Positions 21,017 through 32,727 of a DNA stretch of 64,000 nucleotides are shown here, one piece after another. The stretch covers positions 2,976,001 to 3,040,000 of the forward strand of contig WOAB01000689.1 of the NCBI GenBank assembly GCA_027886185.1. The letters are read 5' to 3'. Each line of letters opens with the position of its first letter. Position 1 is the first letter of the stretch. The position numbers and the translations under genes were made by a program. The notes beneath the pieces were generated by a model. It was not told where the DNA came from. It saw only the letters and a list, made by a program, of their open reading frames with translations, and did no database searches. Source of the DNA: Rheum nobile. Its lineage: Eukaryota > Streptophyta > Magnoliopsida > Caryophyllales > Polygonaceae.

Positions 21017-22349
21017 TGATAGGTGTCATTTCATGCACCTTAACTAGCAATTATTATTATTATTTAGAGGAGTTTATGACTAGATTTAAGGTTAAGTCTG
21101 TAATCCAGAAGATGTGGAGAGAATTGAAGATCTCTAGGGATTTACAGCTTAATGAAGGATGGAGAAGATGAAGATGGATGAGGATCCGCTTGAAGACTAA
21201 TTGGAGAAGGCTACCAATACTTGGTAGTATGGAAGAGCGGAAGAAAAGAAGTGAAGAGCTGAAGAAAGGAGAGGGCGGAACAGCTGACGTCCCGCGCTAG
21301 AAGCCACCGCGACCCGGCGGTGAATCTCAGAGAAGAAGCTGGTCGTGCCAGAAGATAGCCGCCGCCCCACGGTGGACTTGTTAACGCCTTGCGGCCAGCG
21401 AGATATTATTTCCTATTTTGCGTTTTCGGACTTCCTATTTTTATTATCTTATTTCCTTTAGTATTATTTCTAGGTTTAGCTTACTTTCCCTAGCCTATTT
21501 AAGATCTCTTTCCAGGTCTTGAGTAGACACACTTTTATTATCATCGTAGTTTTCTTTTCTCAATTAGGGTTTCATTCGCAAGTCAATGGAGCACTAATTT
21601 TCCCTTGTTCTACTAGACGTTTGAAGCAATACAATTGATTCGTTTGTGAGATTTCTATTCCTTGTTCTTATTCTTATATGTGTTGGTTTAATTCTCTTGG
21701 TTATATTGAGTATTGATTTATCGTTATTCTTCATAGCCTGATCAACTAGGTTGGATAATATTTATCAAATTGCTAGGATTTTGCATATAGCGGAATGCGA
21801 GTGCGGATCTAGTAGCAAACACAATTGTCACATATAGTGGAATACGAGTGTGCAATTGTGAGTGAGAATTATTTGCATGTTGAGTAGTAAGGTTTTCTTC
21901 TATTTGCATGTATCCTATACCCTTGCATGAATGCTATTGCTTTATTAGTGGTAAGGTTTTCTTCCATTGTTGTAGTAAGTACTACCAACAACTGTCTGAA
22001 TTGGTAGTTAATCACGATCAGGGTGGGAGCAACCATAAGAATAGTTAAAGAACTTGGATTTATAAGATTTCAGTGATCAAATTATATCTCTGTATTGTGG
22101 ATCTCGTTCTAGTGGAACTACTTCTCCAATCGTATTCTCAAGTCAACTAAACCTGTTTACTTTGCTCTGTTTGATAACCAAAACCCCCCTTCATTGTTAC
22201 TTGTTGATCATAATTGCATACTTCATCAGATCTTCCCTGAGGGTTCGACCCTTACTTGCTTGCTATACATCTGTTTTGTAGGTTTGTTAGGACTTTTACT
22301 TTAATTAGGCTATTCAACGATATTTGCATTGCATATTTCGGCCATGTCA
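21017..22349 (+). mobile_element. 5' LTR of the Athila-like element
   Basis: TGATAGGTGTCATTTCATGC...GGCCATGTCA, 1333 bp. GC-rich inverted-repeat motifs near 21300-21400 (CACCGCGACCCGGCGGTG) precede the TATA-like CCTATTTAAGATC (about 21495). Confidence 0.92.
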
Positions 22350-22353
22350 AATT

Positions 22354-22371
22354 TGGCGCCGTTGCCGGGGA
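22354..22371 (+). other. Primer binding site, tRNA-Asp type
   Basis: TGGCGCCGTTGCCGGGGA, four bases after the LTR; an exact complement of the tRNA-Asp 3' end. Confidence 0.93.
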
Positions 22372-22402
22372 AGGTTTTTTGTTTTGTTGTGTGTTTTTGT
22401 GA

Positions 22403-23201
22403 TTGACTTTGGTGGAGACCTATCTTATGGTCGACACTCGTAGTACTGACTCTCCTCTAGCTGCTTTTGATCCAGAAATCGACAGATCATTCCGTGCGAA
22501 CCTACGCGATCAAGGAGAAGAAGAAGCAGAGGTTGAAACAGTGGAAACAGTTGAGATAGTTGGCATCCCTCCTGAAGCAATGGGCGAAACTCTGAGAGCG
22601 CTGACTGAACCGAACATTGGGGCACAACCCCCCTTGGCTGTCGTCATCCCTGCACTTGACGAAGGGGTGAACTTTGAGCTGAAATCTGGAGTCATTGCTT
22701 ATCTCCCGAAATTCCATGGTTTGAGTAGAGAAGACCTGATATCTCATCTGGGTAAATTCCACAATATCTGCATGACTATGAAGCCAAGGAATGTGACGGA
22801 GGATCATATCAAGATGAGAGCCTTTGGTTTTTCTTTGCTAGACTCTGCTAGCGACTGGTATTATCACTTGCCGCCAGGGACCATAAATACCTGGACTAAA
22901 CTGCACAAGGCGTTTCTTGACAAGTACTTCCCAACAAAGAAGGCGAATGCTTTGAAAAAGGCAATTGCTAACATTGAGCAGGGTGCTGATGAGATGCTAT
23001 ATGACTATCTTGAGCGGTACAAGAGGCTCTAGTTGTCCGTTCCACGGATACGCCAAACAGGATCTTGTTCTCTACTTACACAATGGTCTGTTCGATCAAG
23101 AGAGAAGGATGGTCGACGCTGCATGCGGTGGAAGCATTCTTAATCTGACACCGGACGCAGCCATTGAAAGATTTCAGGAGATGAGTGAGAGTACCAGGAG
23201 C
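22403..23201 (+). pseudogene. Athila-like gag, N-terminal part (copy 1)
   Basis: Retrotrans_gag-type capsid domain: LPKFHGLSREDLISHLGKFHNIC...FGFSLLDSASDWYYHLPPG...WTKLHKAFLDKYFP. The ATG of MVDTRSTDS at 22428 is the likelier start; an in-frame alternative lies upstream. Compared with the copy at 43762 a 5-bp deletion after AAGAGGCT (about 23028) shifts the frame and makes the stop at 23030-23032. The original frame resumes as SCPFHGYAKQDL and runs to the hAT insertion at 23202; the rest is at 28123. Confidence 0.88.
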
Positions 23202-23640
23202 TAGGTGTGTCAATCGGGTGGGTCGGGTCGGGTTCGGGTCGGGTCATTTCGGATTCGGGTCAGTTCGGATTCGGGCCAATGTGTGCTATAGTAACAAGTC
23301 GGATCATGTCGGGTCGGATATTCGTATTTCGAGTGATATCGGATTTTCGGGTCAATTTCGATCGGCTTAATTTGGATTTCGGTCGAACTTAGGGTTGTCA
23401 ATCGGGCAAATCGGGTCAATTTCAGTCGGGTTAATTTGGATTTCGGTCAAACTTAGGGTTGTCAATCAGACGAATTGGGTCGGTTTTAGATCGGGTCATT
23501 TTGGTTTCGGATTAATCCGGATTCGGGCTATTGCACATATTGACATGTATCTTGACAACTCGATCCAATTCGGATCGATCGGGTCGATTGTTCATTTAAT
23601 CGGGCTAAGTCGGGTATTTGGGTAAATTTCGATAGGTTAT
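23202..23640. repeat. Left subterminal repeats of the hAT-like element, with duplicated ends
   Basis: Many CGGGTC, TCGGATT and CGGGCC units. The terminus itself recurs as TTAGGGTTGTCAATC at 23389 and 23453, so the left end has been duplicated with about 64-bp spacing. Subterminal repeats like these bind hAT transposases in known elements. Confidence 0.75.
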
Positions 23641-24044
23641 TTCGGATTACGACCGAACTAGATTTTGTGTAAATCATATTTCGGTTGAGTCGAATTTCAA
23701 ATAAATATGAGTTTGAATTGTGTATATCGAATTATGGTTGAAATGTATTTCGATGGAACCGGTTTTCGTTTGAAGGCAAACATAATTAAAATAAATATAT
23801 ATATATTCACTATAAAATCTCCTATCATTGGAGTTATATATTTAAAATTGGGTTTTGGTAAAGATGATTATTATGATAAATAGTGAGGCAAAACCTAAAC
23901 ATTTGAGTTTATGATCTAACGATATGAAAAAAGTCAACACTACGAGATCTATAGTGCGCTTTATCTCACCGTGTAATAATTAACACAATTGTATATTTTT
24001 TGTTTCTCTCTCATATCACTTGTTATTTACGTTATGACTATGAA

Positions 24045-26960
24045 TGTATTACTATAGTATATAAGTGTAACTATATCAAATATAATGAAATACTATAGTA
24101 TATAAGTGTACCTATATCAAATAGAATGAAATACTATAGTATATAAGTGTAACTATATCAAATATAATGAAATACTATAGTATATAAGTGTAACTAAATG
24201 AAATATAATGAAATACTATAGAATATAAGTGTAACTATATCAAATATAATGAAATACTATAGTATATAAGTGTAACTATATCAAATATAATGAAATACTA
24301 TAGTATATAAGTATAACTATATCAAATATAATGAAATACTATAGTATATAAGTGTAACTATATCAAATATAATGAAATACTATAATATATAAGTGTAACT
24401 AAATGAAATATAATAAAATATAATAGTATATATAAGTGTAACTATATCAAATATAATGAAATACTATAGTATATAAGTGTAACTATATCAAATATAATGA
24501 AATACTAAAGTATATAAGTGTAACTAAATCAAATATCATGAAATACTATAATATATAAGTGTAACTAAATGAAATATAATGAAATATAATAGTATATAAG
24601 TGTAACTATATCAAATATAATGAAATACTATAGTATATAAGTGTAACTATATCAAATATAATGAAATACTATAGTATATAAGTGTAACTATATCAAATAT
24701 AATGAAATACTAAAGTATATAAGTGTAACTAAATCAAATATCATGAAATACTATAATATATAAGTGTAACTAAATGAAATATAATGAAATATAATAGTAT
24801 ATAAGTGTAACTATATCAAATATAATGAAATACTATAGTATATAAGTGTAACTATATCAAATATAATGAAATACTATAGTATATAAGTGTAACTATATCA
24901 AATATAATGAAATACTATATTATATAAGTGTAACTATATCAAATATAATGAAATAATATAGTATATAAATGTAACTCTATCAAATATAATGAAATACTAT
25001 AGTATATCAGTCTAACTATATCAAATATAATGAAATAATATAGTATATAAGTGTAACTATATCAAATATAATGAAATACTATAGTATATAAGTGTAACTA
25101 TATCAAATATAATGAAATATAATAGTATATAAGTGTAACTATATCAATTATAATAAAATACTATAGTATATAAGTATAACTATATAAAATATAATGAAAT
25201 ACTATAGTATATAAGTGTAACTATATCAAATATAATGAAATACTGTATATAAGTGTAACTATATCAAATATAATGAAATACTATAGTATATAAGTGTAAC
25301 TATATCAAATATAATGAAATACTATAGTATATAAGTGTAACTATATCAAATATAATAAAATACTATAATATATAAGTGTAACTATATCAAATATAATGAA
25401 ATACTATATTATATAAGTGTAACTATATCAAATATAATGAAATACTATAGTATATAAATGTAACTATATCAAATATAATGAAATACTATAGTATATAAAT
25501 GTAACTATATCAAATATAATGAAATACTATAGTATATAAGTATAACTATATCAAATACAATGAAATACTATAGTATATAAGTGTAACTATATCAAATATA
25601 ATGAATTACTATAGTATATAAGTGTAACTATATCAAATGTAATGAAATACTATTGTATATAAGTTTAACTAAATGAAATATAATGAAATACTATAGTATA
25701 TAAGTGTAACTATATCAAATATAATGAAATACTATAGTATATAAGTGTAACTATATCAAATATAATGAAATACTATATTATATAAGTGTAACTATATCAA
25801 ATATAATGAAATACTATAGTATATAAGTGTAACTATATCAAATATAATGAAATACTATAGTATATAAGTATAACTATATCAAATATACAGAAATACTATA
25901 ATATATAAGTGTAACTAAATGAAATATAATAAAATATAATAGTATATATAAGTGTAACTATATCAAATATAATGAAATACTATAGTATATAAGTGTAACT
26001 ATATCAAATATAATGAAATACTATAGTATATAAGTGTAACTATATCAAATATAATAAAATACTATAGTATATAAGTATAACTATATCAAATATAATGAAA
26101 TACTATAGTATATAAGTGTAACTATATCAAATATAATGAAATACTATAGTATATAAGTATAACTATATCAAATATTATGAAATACTATAATATATAAGTG
26201 TAACTATATCAAATATAATGAAATAATATAGTATATAAGTGTAACTATATCAAATATAATGAAATACTATAGTATATAAGTATAACTATATCAAATATCA
26301 GGAAATACTATAATATATAAGTGTAACTAAATGAAATATAATGAAATATAATAGTATATAAGTGTAACTATATCAAATATAATGAAATACTATAGTATAT
26401 AAGTGTAACTATATCAAATATAATGAAATACTATATTATATAAGTATAACTATATCAAATATAATGAAATATTATAGTATATAAGTGTAACTATATCAAA
26501 TATAATGAAATACTATAGTATATAAGTGTAACTATATCAAATATAATGAAATACTATAATATATAGGTGTAACTATATCAAATATAATGAAATAATATAG
26601 TATATACGTGTAACTATATCAAATATCAGGAAATACTATAGTATATAAGTGTAACTTAATGAAATATAATGAAATATAATAGTATATAAGTGTAACTATA
26701 TCAAATATAATGAAATACTATAGTATATAAGTGTAACTATATCAAATATAATGAAATACTATAGTATATAAGTATAACTATATCAAATATAATGAAATAC
26801 TATAATATATAAGTGTAATTAAATGAAATATAATAAAATATAATAGTATATATAAGTGTAACTATATCAAATATAATGAAATACTATAGTATATAAGTGT
26901 AACTATATCAAATATAATGAAATACTATAGTATATAAGTGTAACTATATCAAATATAATT
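24045..26960. repeat. 41-bp AT-rich tandem repeat array, about 70 copies
   Basis: The unit is GAAATACTATAGTATATAAG + TGTAACTATATCAAATATAAT (41 bp). Most copies carry ATACTATAGTAT, a perfect 12-bp palindrome. Variants (AACTAAATGAAATATAATGAAATATAATAG; ACTAAAG; 43-bp copies with an extra TA) are interspersed. The same variant block recurs 205 bp apart (24501 and 24706), five units, which indicates local higher-order duplication. No reading frame. Length divided by unit gives about 71 copies. Confidence 0.97.
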
Positions 26961-27690
26961 ATTAATAGAGTAGCGATGATGAATTAAAGAATGGTTCAAA
27001 GTAAAGGGTGAAACATGTACTCAGATTTTCAAATATATGTGAAACTAAACTTTAATTGTTTAGATTTTAAGAAAATTTTGTATAGTTTTAGAGTTTATAA
27101 TGAGTAATCTAAAAATTAAAAATTAAATAAAAATAGGATTAATCATAAAATAACACATATACAAAGTGGCTACATTTATTGGTATGAGCCTTATATTCAA
27201 ATATTTATGAGATACCGTATCTTGTAGGATAAAGATTTTGTTAATTGGATAAATTAAGATTGCGATACTTTTCACTTATGAGATAATTAACATGAATAAA
27301 AAAAATATTAATTAATACTATATTAGATATATTTTTCTTCTTTCAGTTTGTATAAATGCTAGTACTATTTTGGCTTATATAAATTTAATAACTGATTTAT
27401 TGTTTCAACTTATCTAATGCAGAACATTTAAAACATGAGTTTATCACTGATTATGTTAGTGGTAGATTTATACACGTTAATTCAATTACAAAGATTGTAT
27501 TGATACTCTATTTTATATTGAATAATATGATTAGAAGGTGTAATTTTAAACGATATCATATCTTTGAATTTGCTCTTTATTTTAAAATTACATATTTAGT
27601 CAAAAACTTCATTTATCAAAAAGTTATTAAAAGATTAATATTAATACTAAAATCTCCGAGTTATTTATGTGATTTAGGATCGGGTGGCAC
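26961..27690. other. AT-rich core of the hAT-like element right of the array
   Basis: No protein motif or repeat. The counterpart on the left of the array is 23640-24044, also without coding signal. Confidence 0.5.
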
Positions 27691-28122
27691 TGGTTATTTA
27701 TGTGATTTCAGACTATCGAGTTTGGGTTTTCATGTGATTTCAAATCAGTCAACTTTGGGTTTTCGGATGATTTCGGATTGGGGAACTTCGGGTTTCGGAT
27801 GATTTCGGATCGGGGAACTTCGGGTTTCGGATGATTTCGGATCGGGCAACTTCGGGTTTTTGGGTTTTCGGGTGATTTCTGATCGAACAATTTTGGGTTT
27901 TCGGGTGATTTCGGATCGTGCAACTTCGGATTTTCGAGTGACTTTGGGTATCGGATTGCTAACGAGCTAGCCCGTTCGGGTTATTTTTGCGTTTGGGCTA
28001 GTCGGTTTGGGTCGGGTCAGGCTCGGGTAAACATTTTTGTTGTTCTTTTCGGATATCGAACAGGTTCGGTTTCGGGCGGGTCGGGCGGGTCATTCGGATC
28101 GAGTCAAGTTTTGACAGCCCTA
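27690..28122. repeat. Right subterminal repeats of the hAT-like element
   Basis: Tandem copies of GATTTCGGATCGGGGAACTT with TCGGGTTTTCGGGT spacers (about 27760-27930), then CGGGT-rich DNA up to the terminal TTGACAGCCCTA. Confidence 0.8.
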
Positions 28123-28364
28123 CCGGGAGCTTTGGTAAGACGTACCAGAGAAAGGGAGATAATGCTGTGACTCCTGCAGTATCTAGCCCTGTGCTGAATG
28201 AGTTAGCTGAGTTGAAGGAGATGGTGAAGAGAATGGCAAACCAAAACACTCATCAACAAGTCAAAGCATGTGGGATTTGCTGTGATCAATTCCACCCTAC
28301 TGATGCTTGCCCTCAGCTACAGGAAGAAGGTACTGCTGAAGTGAATGCTGTAGGAGGTTACGGA
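28123..28364 (+). pseudogene. Athila-like gag, middle part (copy 1)
   Basis: Continues the gag from 23201: SFGKTYQRKGDNAVTPA, LAELKEMVKRMANQ and the zinc-knuckle-like CGICCDQFHPTDACPQLQ (CX2CX4HX4C-like spacing). It ends at GGYG where the TGTAACACC element is inserted; the remainder resumes at 38982. Confidence 0.88.
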
Positions 28365-29168
28365 TGTAACACCTCGGGCCAGAGGTGTCACAGTGCCATA
28401 GTTCCGAAGAACTATAAGGCGATTTTAGAAAAATGAAAACCCGAAATATATCCAAATACACAAAAGTTATCAACATCAAAATCCCTGTTCAAGTTTGAAA
28501 CAACATTTAAACATTTCATCCATTTCAGTGTATCAATTTATATCCCAAAACACAAGTAGCTAATACAATATTTTCAAATCCGATGCAAAACAAAATCTTT
28601 AACTGTGAAGACACATCTGTGATCCAGAACCCCCTTGTTGTTGCCAACCTGCAAAGACTAGTTGACTGGTGGACCTGATACACCAGCCAACCACGGAACA
28701 TAAACCGAGGTTGGTTAGTCTAATGAAAGACTAGCAAGAATCATCAAGCCAAAAATAGTTTAAAACATAGAGATTTATCACAACAATCCACTAACACCAA
28801 ACAACAACATGCCACAATATATATATACTATATCATAACTACTACTTAACCACTTCTGACCAACTCTTCGATATGCTAACCTCATTCAATCCAATCTCAA
28901 CCTCACCACAAGTATAAACGGATAAGACGATCCAATCCAACTTTACTAACACATTCAATCCATCTTTCTCTCTACTACTAACACCTCAATTATCAACTTT
29001 ACAAAACATATATACATATATTTCTATCAACACGTAACCAAGGCTAACCAAACATACCGAACTCACTACTGTACTAACACATTCCAACCAACCTTCGCAT
29101 CAATGAACACATAAGCACAAGCAAGACAATCATCACCTTATATAATTATAACAACCCAGGCCAGCCAC
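28365..29168 (+). other. Left part of the TGTAACACC element
   Basis: Starts TGTAACACCTCGGGCCAGAG; AT/CA-rich, no ORF. It contains an ATATATATAC run at about 28817. It ends at the GCCAC duplication of the nested element. Confidence 0.55.
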
Positions 29169-30191
29169 TGATATGACTATGCTCAAGGTCAGTGAGGTAC
29201 CCAACATGCAAGAGAAGCACATGCCCCAAGCCGAGATCAAGGCGAAGGCCACCCGGGCAAACCCTAAAACCGCGCCGGGTCATACAAGGGGCATAGAGAC
29301 TTCACCAGGCACGGCTCCACTTCTCTCGGCCACCAAGGCTCCCACAGCTCTTTTGGTGTCACCCAAGACCAATAGAGTCCTCATGGCCGAGCCATTGTCA
29401 CCTTTGCCGAGCCACCTGACTTGCCCTAGATTTGCGGCGGCAATGGAAAAGGAGTATAGGCACGGGCCCACATCTGGCTCAATCCCTCGAGCCCGACCTG
29501 ACCCACCTCACCACCAGCTCAAGGGAGGTCCTTTGGCTCAGGAAGTGCCGAGCCAAACTGCGCCCAGCCTGGGTCCAAGAAATGCAACCTTTCCGCAAAA
29601 CCCGGCGTCGGCCACGCCCGAATTGGAGCCCAATTGAAGCCCAAGTGAAGCCCGATCATGTTATTGCTGTGTTTAGTGGTTTTTCAGACATTATTAAACA
29701 TTATTTTTAATTCCCTAATCAGCCCATTAGTTGTTTAGAAGGTGGGCACGTTTTTAGCTTTAGAGGGTTAATTTTAGTGATTTTTCTTTATTGTTTTTAG
29801 TAACCGTAAGCTAGGGTTATTAGGAGAAACTCTTTGGCATTTGTTGGACACGTTTGAATCAGATTGAAATGAGAAGTTATCAGTTTCAAAGCTCTTAGTT
29901 TAGTTCTTCAACTTGTGAGTTAAATCGAGTTGATTTCCTTGAGAGATTTGAGTGCGTAGTATCTCCGATCTTTCTTGGTCGCTTTTCCTTGGTTTAGTGT
30001 GTGATATCTAAGCCTTGGGGAGTGCTTATCCATCGACAATCACCAGCCATTCAATCGCCCCCACCGATTCCAAAAAAATCCCTAAAAATTGCCGAAGTTG
30101 CCCTAATTCTTCAACCTTGGAGATTTGCCAATTTCGTCTACACCAAGAGTAATACTTGCACCGAGGCATTCATATATCCGAAGGGCCATCA
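29169..30191 (+). mobile_element. 5' LTR of the gag-protease element
   Basis: 1023 bp, TGATATGACT...GGGCCATCA. An open frame at 29173-29637 is the LTR copy of the protein tail described at 32661-34070. Confidence 0.95.
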
Positions 30192-30193
30192 TT

Positions 30194-30205
30194 TGGTATC
30201 AGAGC
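30194..30205 (+). other. Primer binding site, initiator tRNA-Met type
   Basis: TGGTATCAGAGC, two bases after the 5' LTR; complement of the initiator tRNA-Met 3' end. Confidence 0.93.
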
Positions 30206-31200
30206 TACGTAAGTATTGCTCTCAAATTTGCCTTTAAATCTATAGAAAAATCGGTTCTGTACTTGCTCACCATTTCGTGTCTTTGCATGATTTTATGTGT
30301 AGTATCTTGGTTTGTTTTGCATCGTTTCCTTCTTGTTGTTTGCTTGAGTCATTGAGTCTGCATAGGGAAGGAAAGGGACGAGTTCTTTTCAGTTGTTTTA
30401 GGGTAGAAACCGCCGAGCATCACTAGGAGATTTGGGTAGGATTTTCTTCCTAAAATCTAGGGTTTCTTGTTTCGGTTGTTACTTACTTTGAAATTCAAAT
30501 TTTTGGCATCCCTTTGCATCAACCAGCCGTACCCTTGTTAGATCATATAGATTAGGTTATTTTGAGTCATTTTCTATTGGTATTTGGCATATAATCAGCC
30601 TAGGGTTTGTTCTTGAGCCAACCGAAGCACTTAACTTCATACTTGCGTAGGAAAGGCCTTGAAAATTTCTAAGTGTTGATCCGACTTTTCTTTCTGTAAT
30701 TTCCAGTTTAATTCAGTTGTTCTAGTGTCAAAAAAAAAAGACGAAAGATCAAAAGAAGAAAAAAAAAACCGGAAAAGTCAAGCCTACAACAAAAGAAAAA
30801 GACTTGGCTTGTAAGAGTGGTTGTTCAAGTTTATCATCTTGTGTTGAACTTTCCTTTATTTGGATACATTGTGAATATTGATATTGTGTGGAGAATTGGC
30901 CAGAATTGTCACTCAACTTTGTAAAGAAAATTTCAAAGGCTTAGTACTTGCATTTGTGTTGTGAAAGTTGTGGAATTTAGCACAAGGATTAGCCTAAAAG
31001 TTGTGGTGCAATTTTATCTTGTCTTTGGTCATATTGAGCATACTAGGCAGCCTACCTTGACCTATATTTTGAGCTAGTAAAGGTCACGAATTTTTCTTGG
31101 ATTTAAAATCAGATTTGTGGCTTACTTGCTAGCTTAGGTAGCACTTGTTGTCTTTCGATCTTGTTGGCCGTTGTGTGGTATTGCTTGTGTGTAGGAAATC
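30206..31200 (+). other. Long 5' leader of the gag-protease element
   Basis: About 1 kb of non-coding leader between primer site and gag, with an A-rich stretch at 30731-30800. No conserved ORF seen; possible packaging signals cannot be judged by eye. Confidence 0.5.
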
Positions 31201-32727
31201 ATGGTGAAAGCCAAGGAGAAGAATGTGGCTGCGGAGGACCCTAAGGATGGCTTGGAATCGACCTTGGAGGCCATACTGTTGGCTATCCAAACATCCAAGG
31301 ATGAGGCCCAAGAGCGAGAGCGCCAAGCTGAAGAGCGAACTCGCAAAGATTTGCAAGCCTTGCGGGATGCGCAAGTTACCTTCATGCAGACCATGGAGGA
31401 GAAGTGGAGGTTGTCCCACAGTCCATCTCCGAGCCTACATCAAGGTGCATCTCAAGGAAGTGGAGCCCAATCACTCCCAATGGCCGGACCCTCAAGCAGC
31501 ACTCAAGAGGTCCAAGTGACCGTACCGCTTCTAGCTCAAGAGTTGACGAACGTGTCTCTCCGTGAAGGGTTTCATCACCCTCCACCGAATGTGGCTGCAT
31601 CAAGGGAAGAGTTTGGTTTGGTCTCTAACACCTCTTCTCCTTACATTGCTCCTTTTTCTACTAGTATGTTTCCTTTGTGCACTAACATGGCAGGGCCAAG
31701 TACTACTCCTAGAGGAGAAACAAGAGGAGTGCCGAACCCCATCTATAGAGAGGAACCAAGAGGAGTGCCGAATGCACACAATGGGTACCAAGACCCAGGA
31801 AGGAGGATGGCCGGAAGAGGAGGCATGGGCCGAGGTCAATACCAAGGAGGAAGAATGCCCTACGCACCCCGAAGAGCTTATGAAGACTATGAGGAGGACT
31901 ATGGTGGCCAACGTGAGGAGTTTGCATATGATCAACAACGGCCTCATGGTATCAAGTTAGAGGTACAATCCTTTGGTCTTCAATGTGATCCGGAAATTTA
32001 TCTTGATTGGGAGAAAAAAACCGATCAAATTTTTAGGTACTATAACTACTCGGAAGCTCAACGAGTAGCTATAGCAACCATTAAGTTTGAAGGTTTTGCT
32101 TACCAATGGTGGCTTGGGGACAAAGAGGAACGAGAGTACCTCGGACACCCTCAAATCACCACTTGGAAAGCTCTCAAGCAAGCCCTTCGAGATAGGTTTG
32201 TTCCGGAAGACTTTTCGAATAGGGTGCATGAGAGGTTGGAGTTGTTAGAGCAAGGGAATAAGACTCCGGATGAATTCTATATGGAGCTAAAGACCTTGGT
32301 CTTTAGGTCTAGACTTAGGGTTCCCGAGGGGTATCTTATTTCTAAGTTCATTAACAACCTTAGTCCCGAGCTCTGAGCCATAGTGAGCAAGCAATACTTT
32401 TCTAGAGGGACTCCTATGGAATAAGTGCTTCATTATACTAATCGTATATATAAGGCACTTCATTCAAAGCGTCCCCAAGCTCAAAACTCACGGCCTTGGC
32501 AAAATGCATCGAGTGGTTCCAAGGGACCACAACCTATGCCAAGACGCTTAGAACCCACTAGGGGTGACAACTCCAGTCACCCTAGAAGAGAGGCTCCTAA
32601 TTCGGATCAAACCCAACGAAAGGAGGGGGAGATCCGAGCTAGGGATCTTAAGTGTTTTAAGTGTCTCGGTCATGGCCATTTTGCCAAAGATTGCCCTCAA
32701 AAAGGCAAGTTCTTCTCAACACTATAG
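31201..32727 (+). pseudogene. Chromovirus-type gag with zinc knuckle (gag-protease element)
   Basis: ATG 31201. An N-terminal coiled region (EAQERERQAEERTRKDLQAL), a proline/glycine/arginine-rich linker, then a Retrotrans_gag domain (about residues 255-390: YLDWEKKTDQIFRYYNYSE, YQWWLGDKEERE, ALRDRFVPEDF, LVFRSRLRVPEGY). TGA at 32374-32376 and TAA at about 32422-32424 interrupt it. The frame continues to the CCHC knuckle CFKCLGHGHFAKDCP (about 32650-32695) and stops TAG at 32725-32727 after a frame change into the protease. Two nonsense codons in an otherwise well-kept frame suggest recent damage. Confidence 0.9.

Larger units (their letters stand above)
23202..28122. mobile_element. hAT-like non-autonomous DNA transposon (4.9 kb) with internal satellite array
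   Basis: Ends TAGGTGTGTCAA (23202) and TTGACAGCCCTA (28111-28122) form an imperfect terminal inverted repeat (TAGGNNTGTCAA). It is flanked by an 8-bp target duplication CCAGGAGC (23194-23201) / CCGGGAGC (28123-28130, one mismatch). The empty site is preserved in the sister gag at 44548-44556, which reads CCAGGAGC followed by TTTGG. CGGGT/TCGGATT subterminal repeats flank both ends (23215-23640, 27700-28100). No transposase is encoded. The middle is AT-rich DNA plus a 41-bp tandem array. Confidence 0.9.

Noticed and set aside
22354..22371. Sequence matching the 3' end of tRNA-Asp (also 18157-18174, 43713-43730)
   Set aside because: Only the terminal 18 bases, in complementary orientation next to LTRs; these are primer binding sites, not tRNA genes.
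23185..23625. Overlapping frames in the CGGGT-rich stretch
   Set aside because: They follow from the repeat composition; no domain, and both strands are equally open.
24045..26960. Regular repeats suggesting a CRISPR array
   Set aside because: The units are directly contiguous with no unique spacers, in a plant context; it is a tandem minisatellite.
31129..31947. Minus-strand frames opposite the gag
   Set aside because: Shadows of the plus-strand gag, which has the capsid domain and zinc knuckle.
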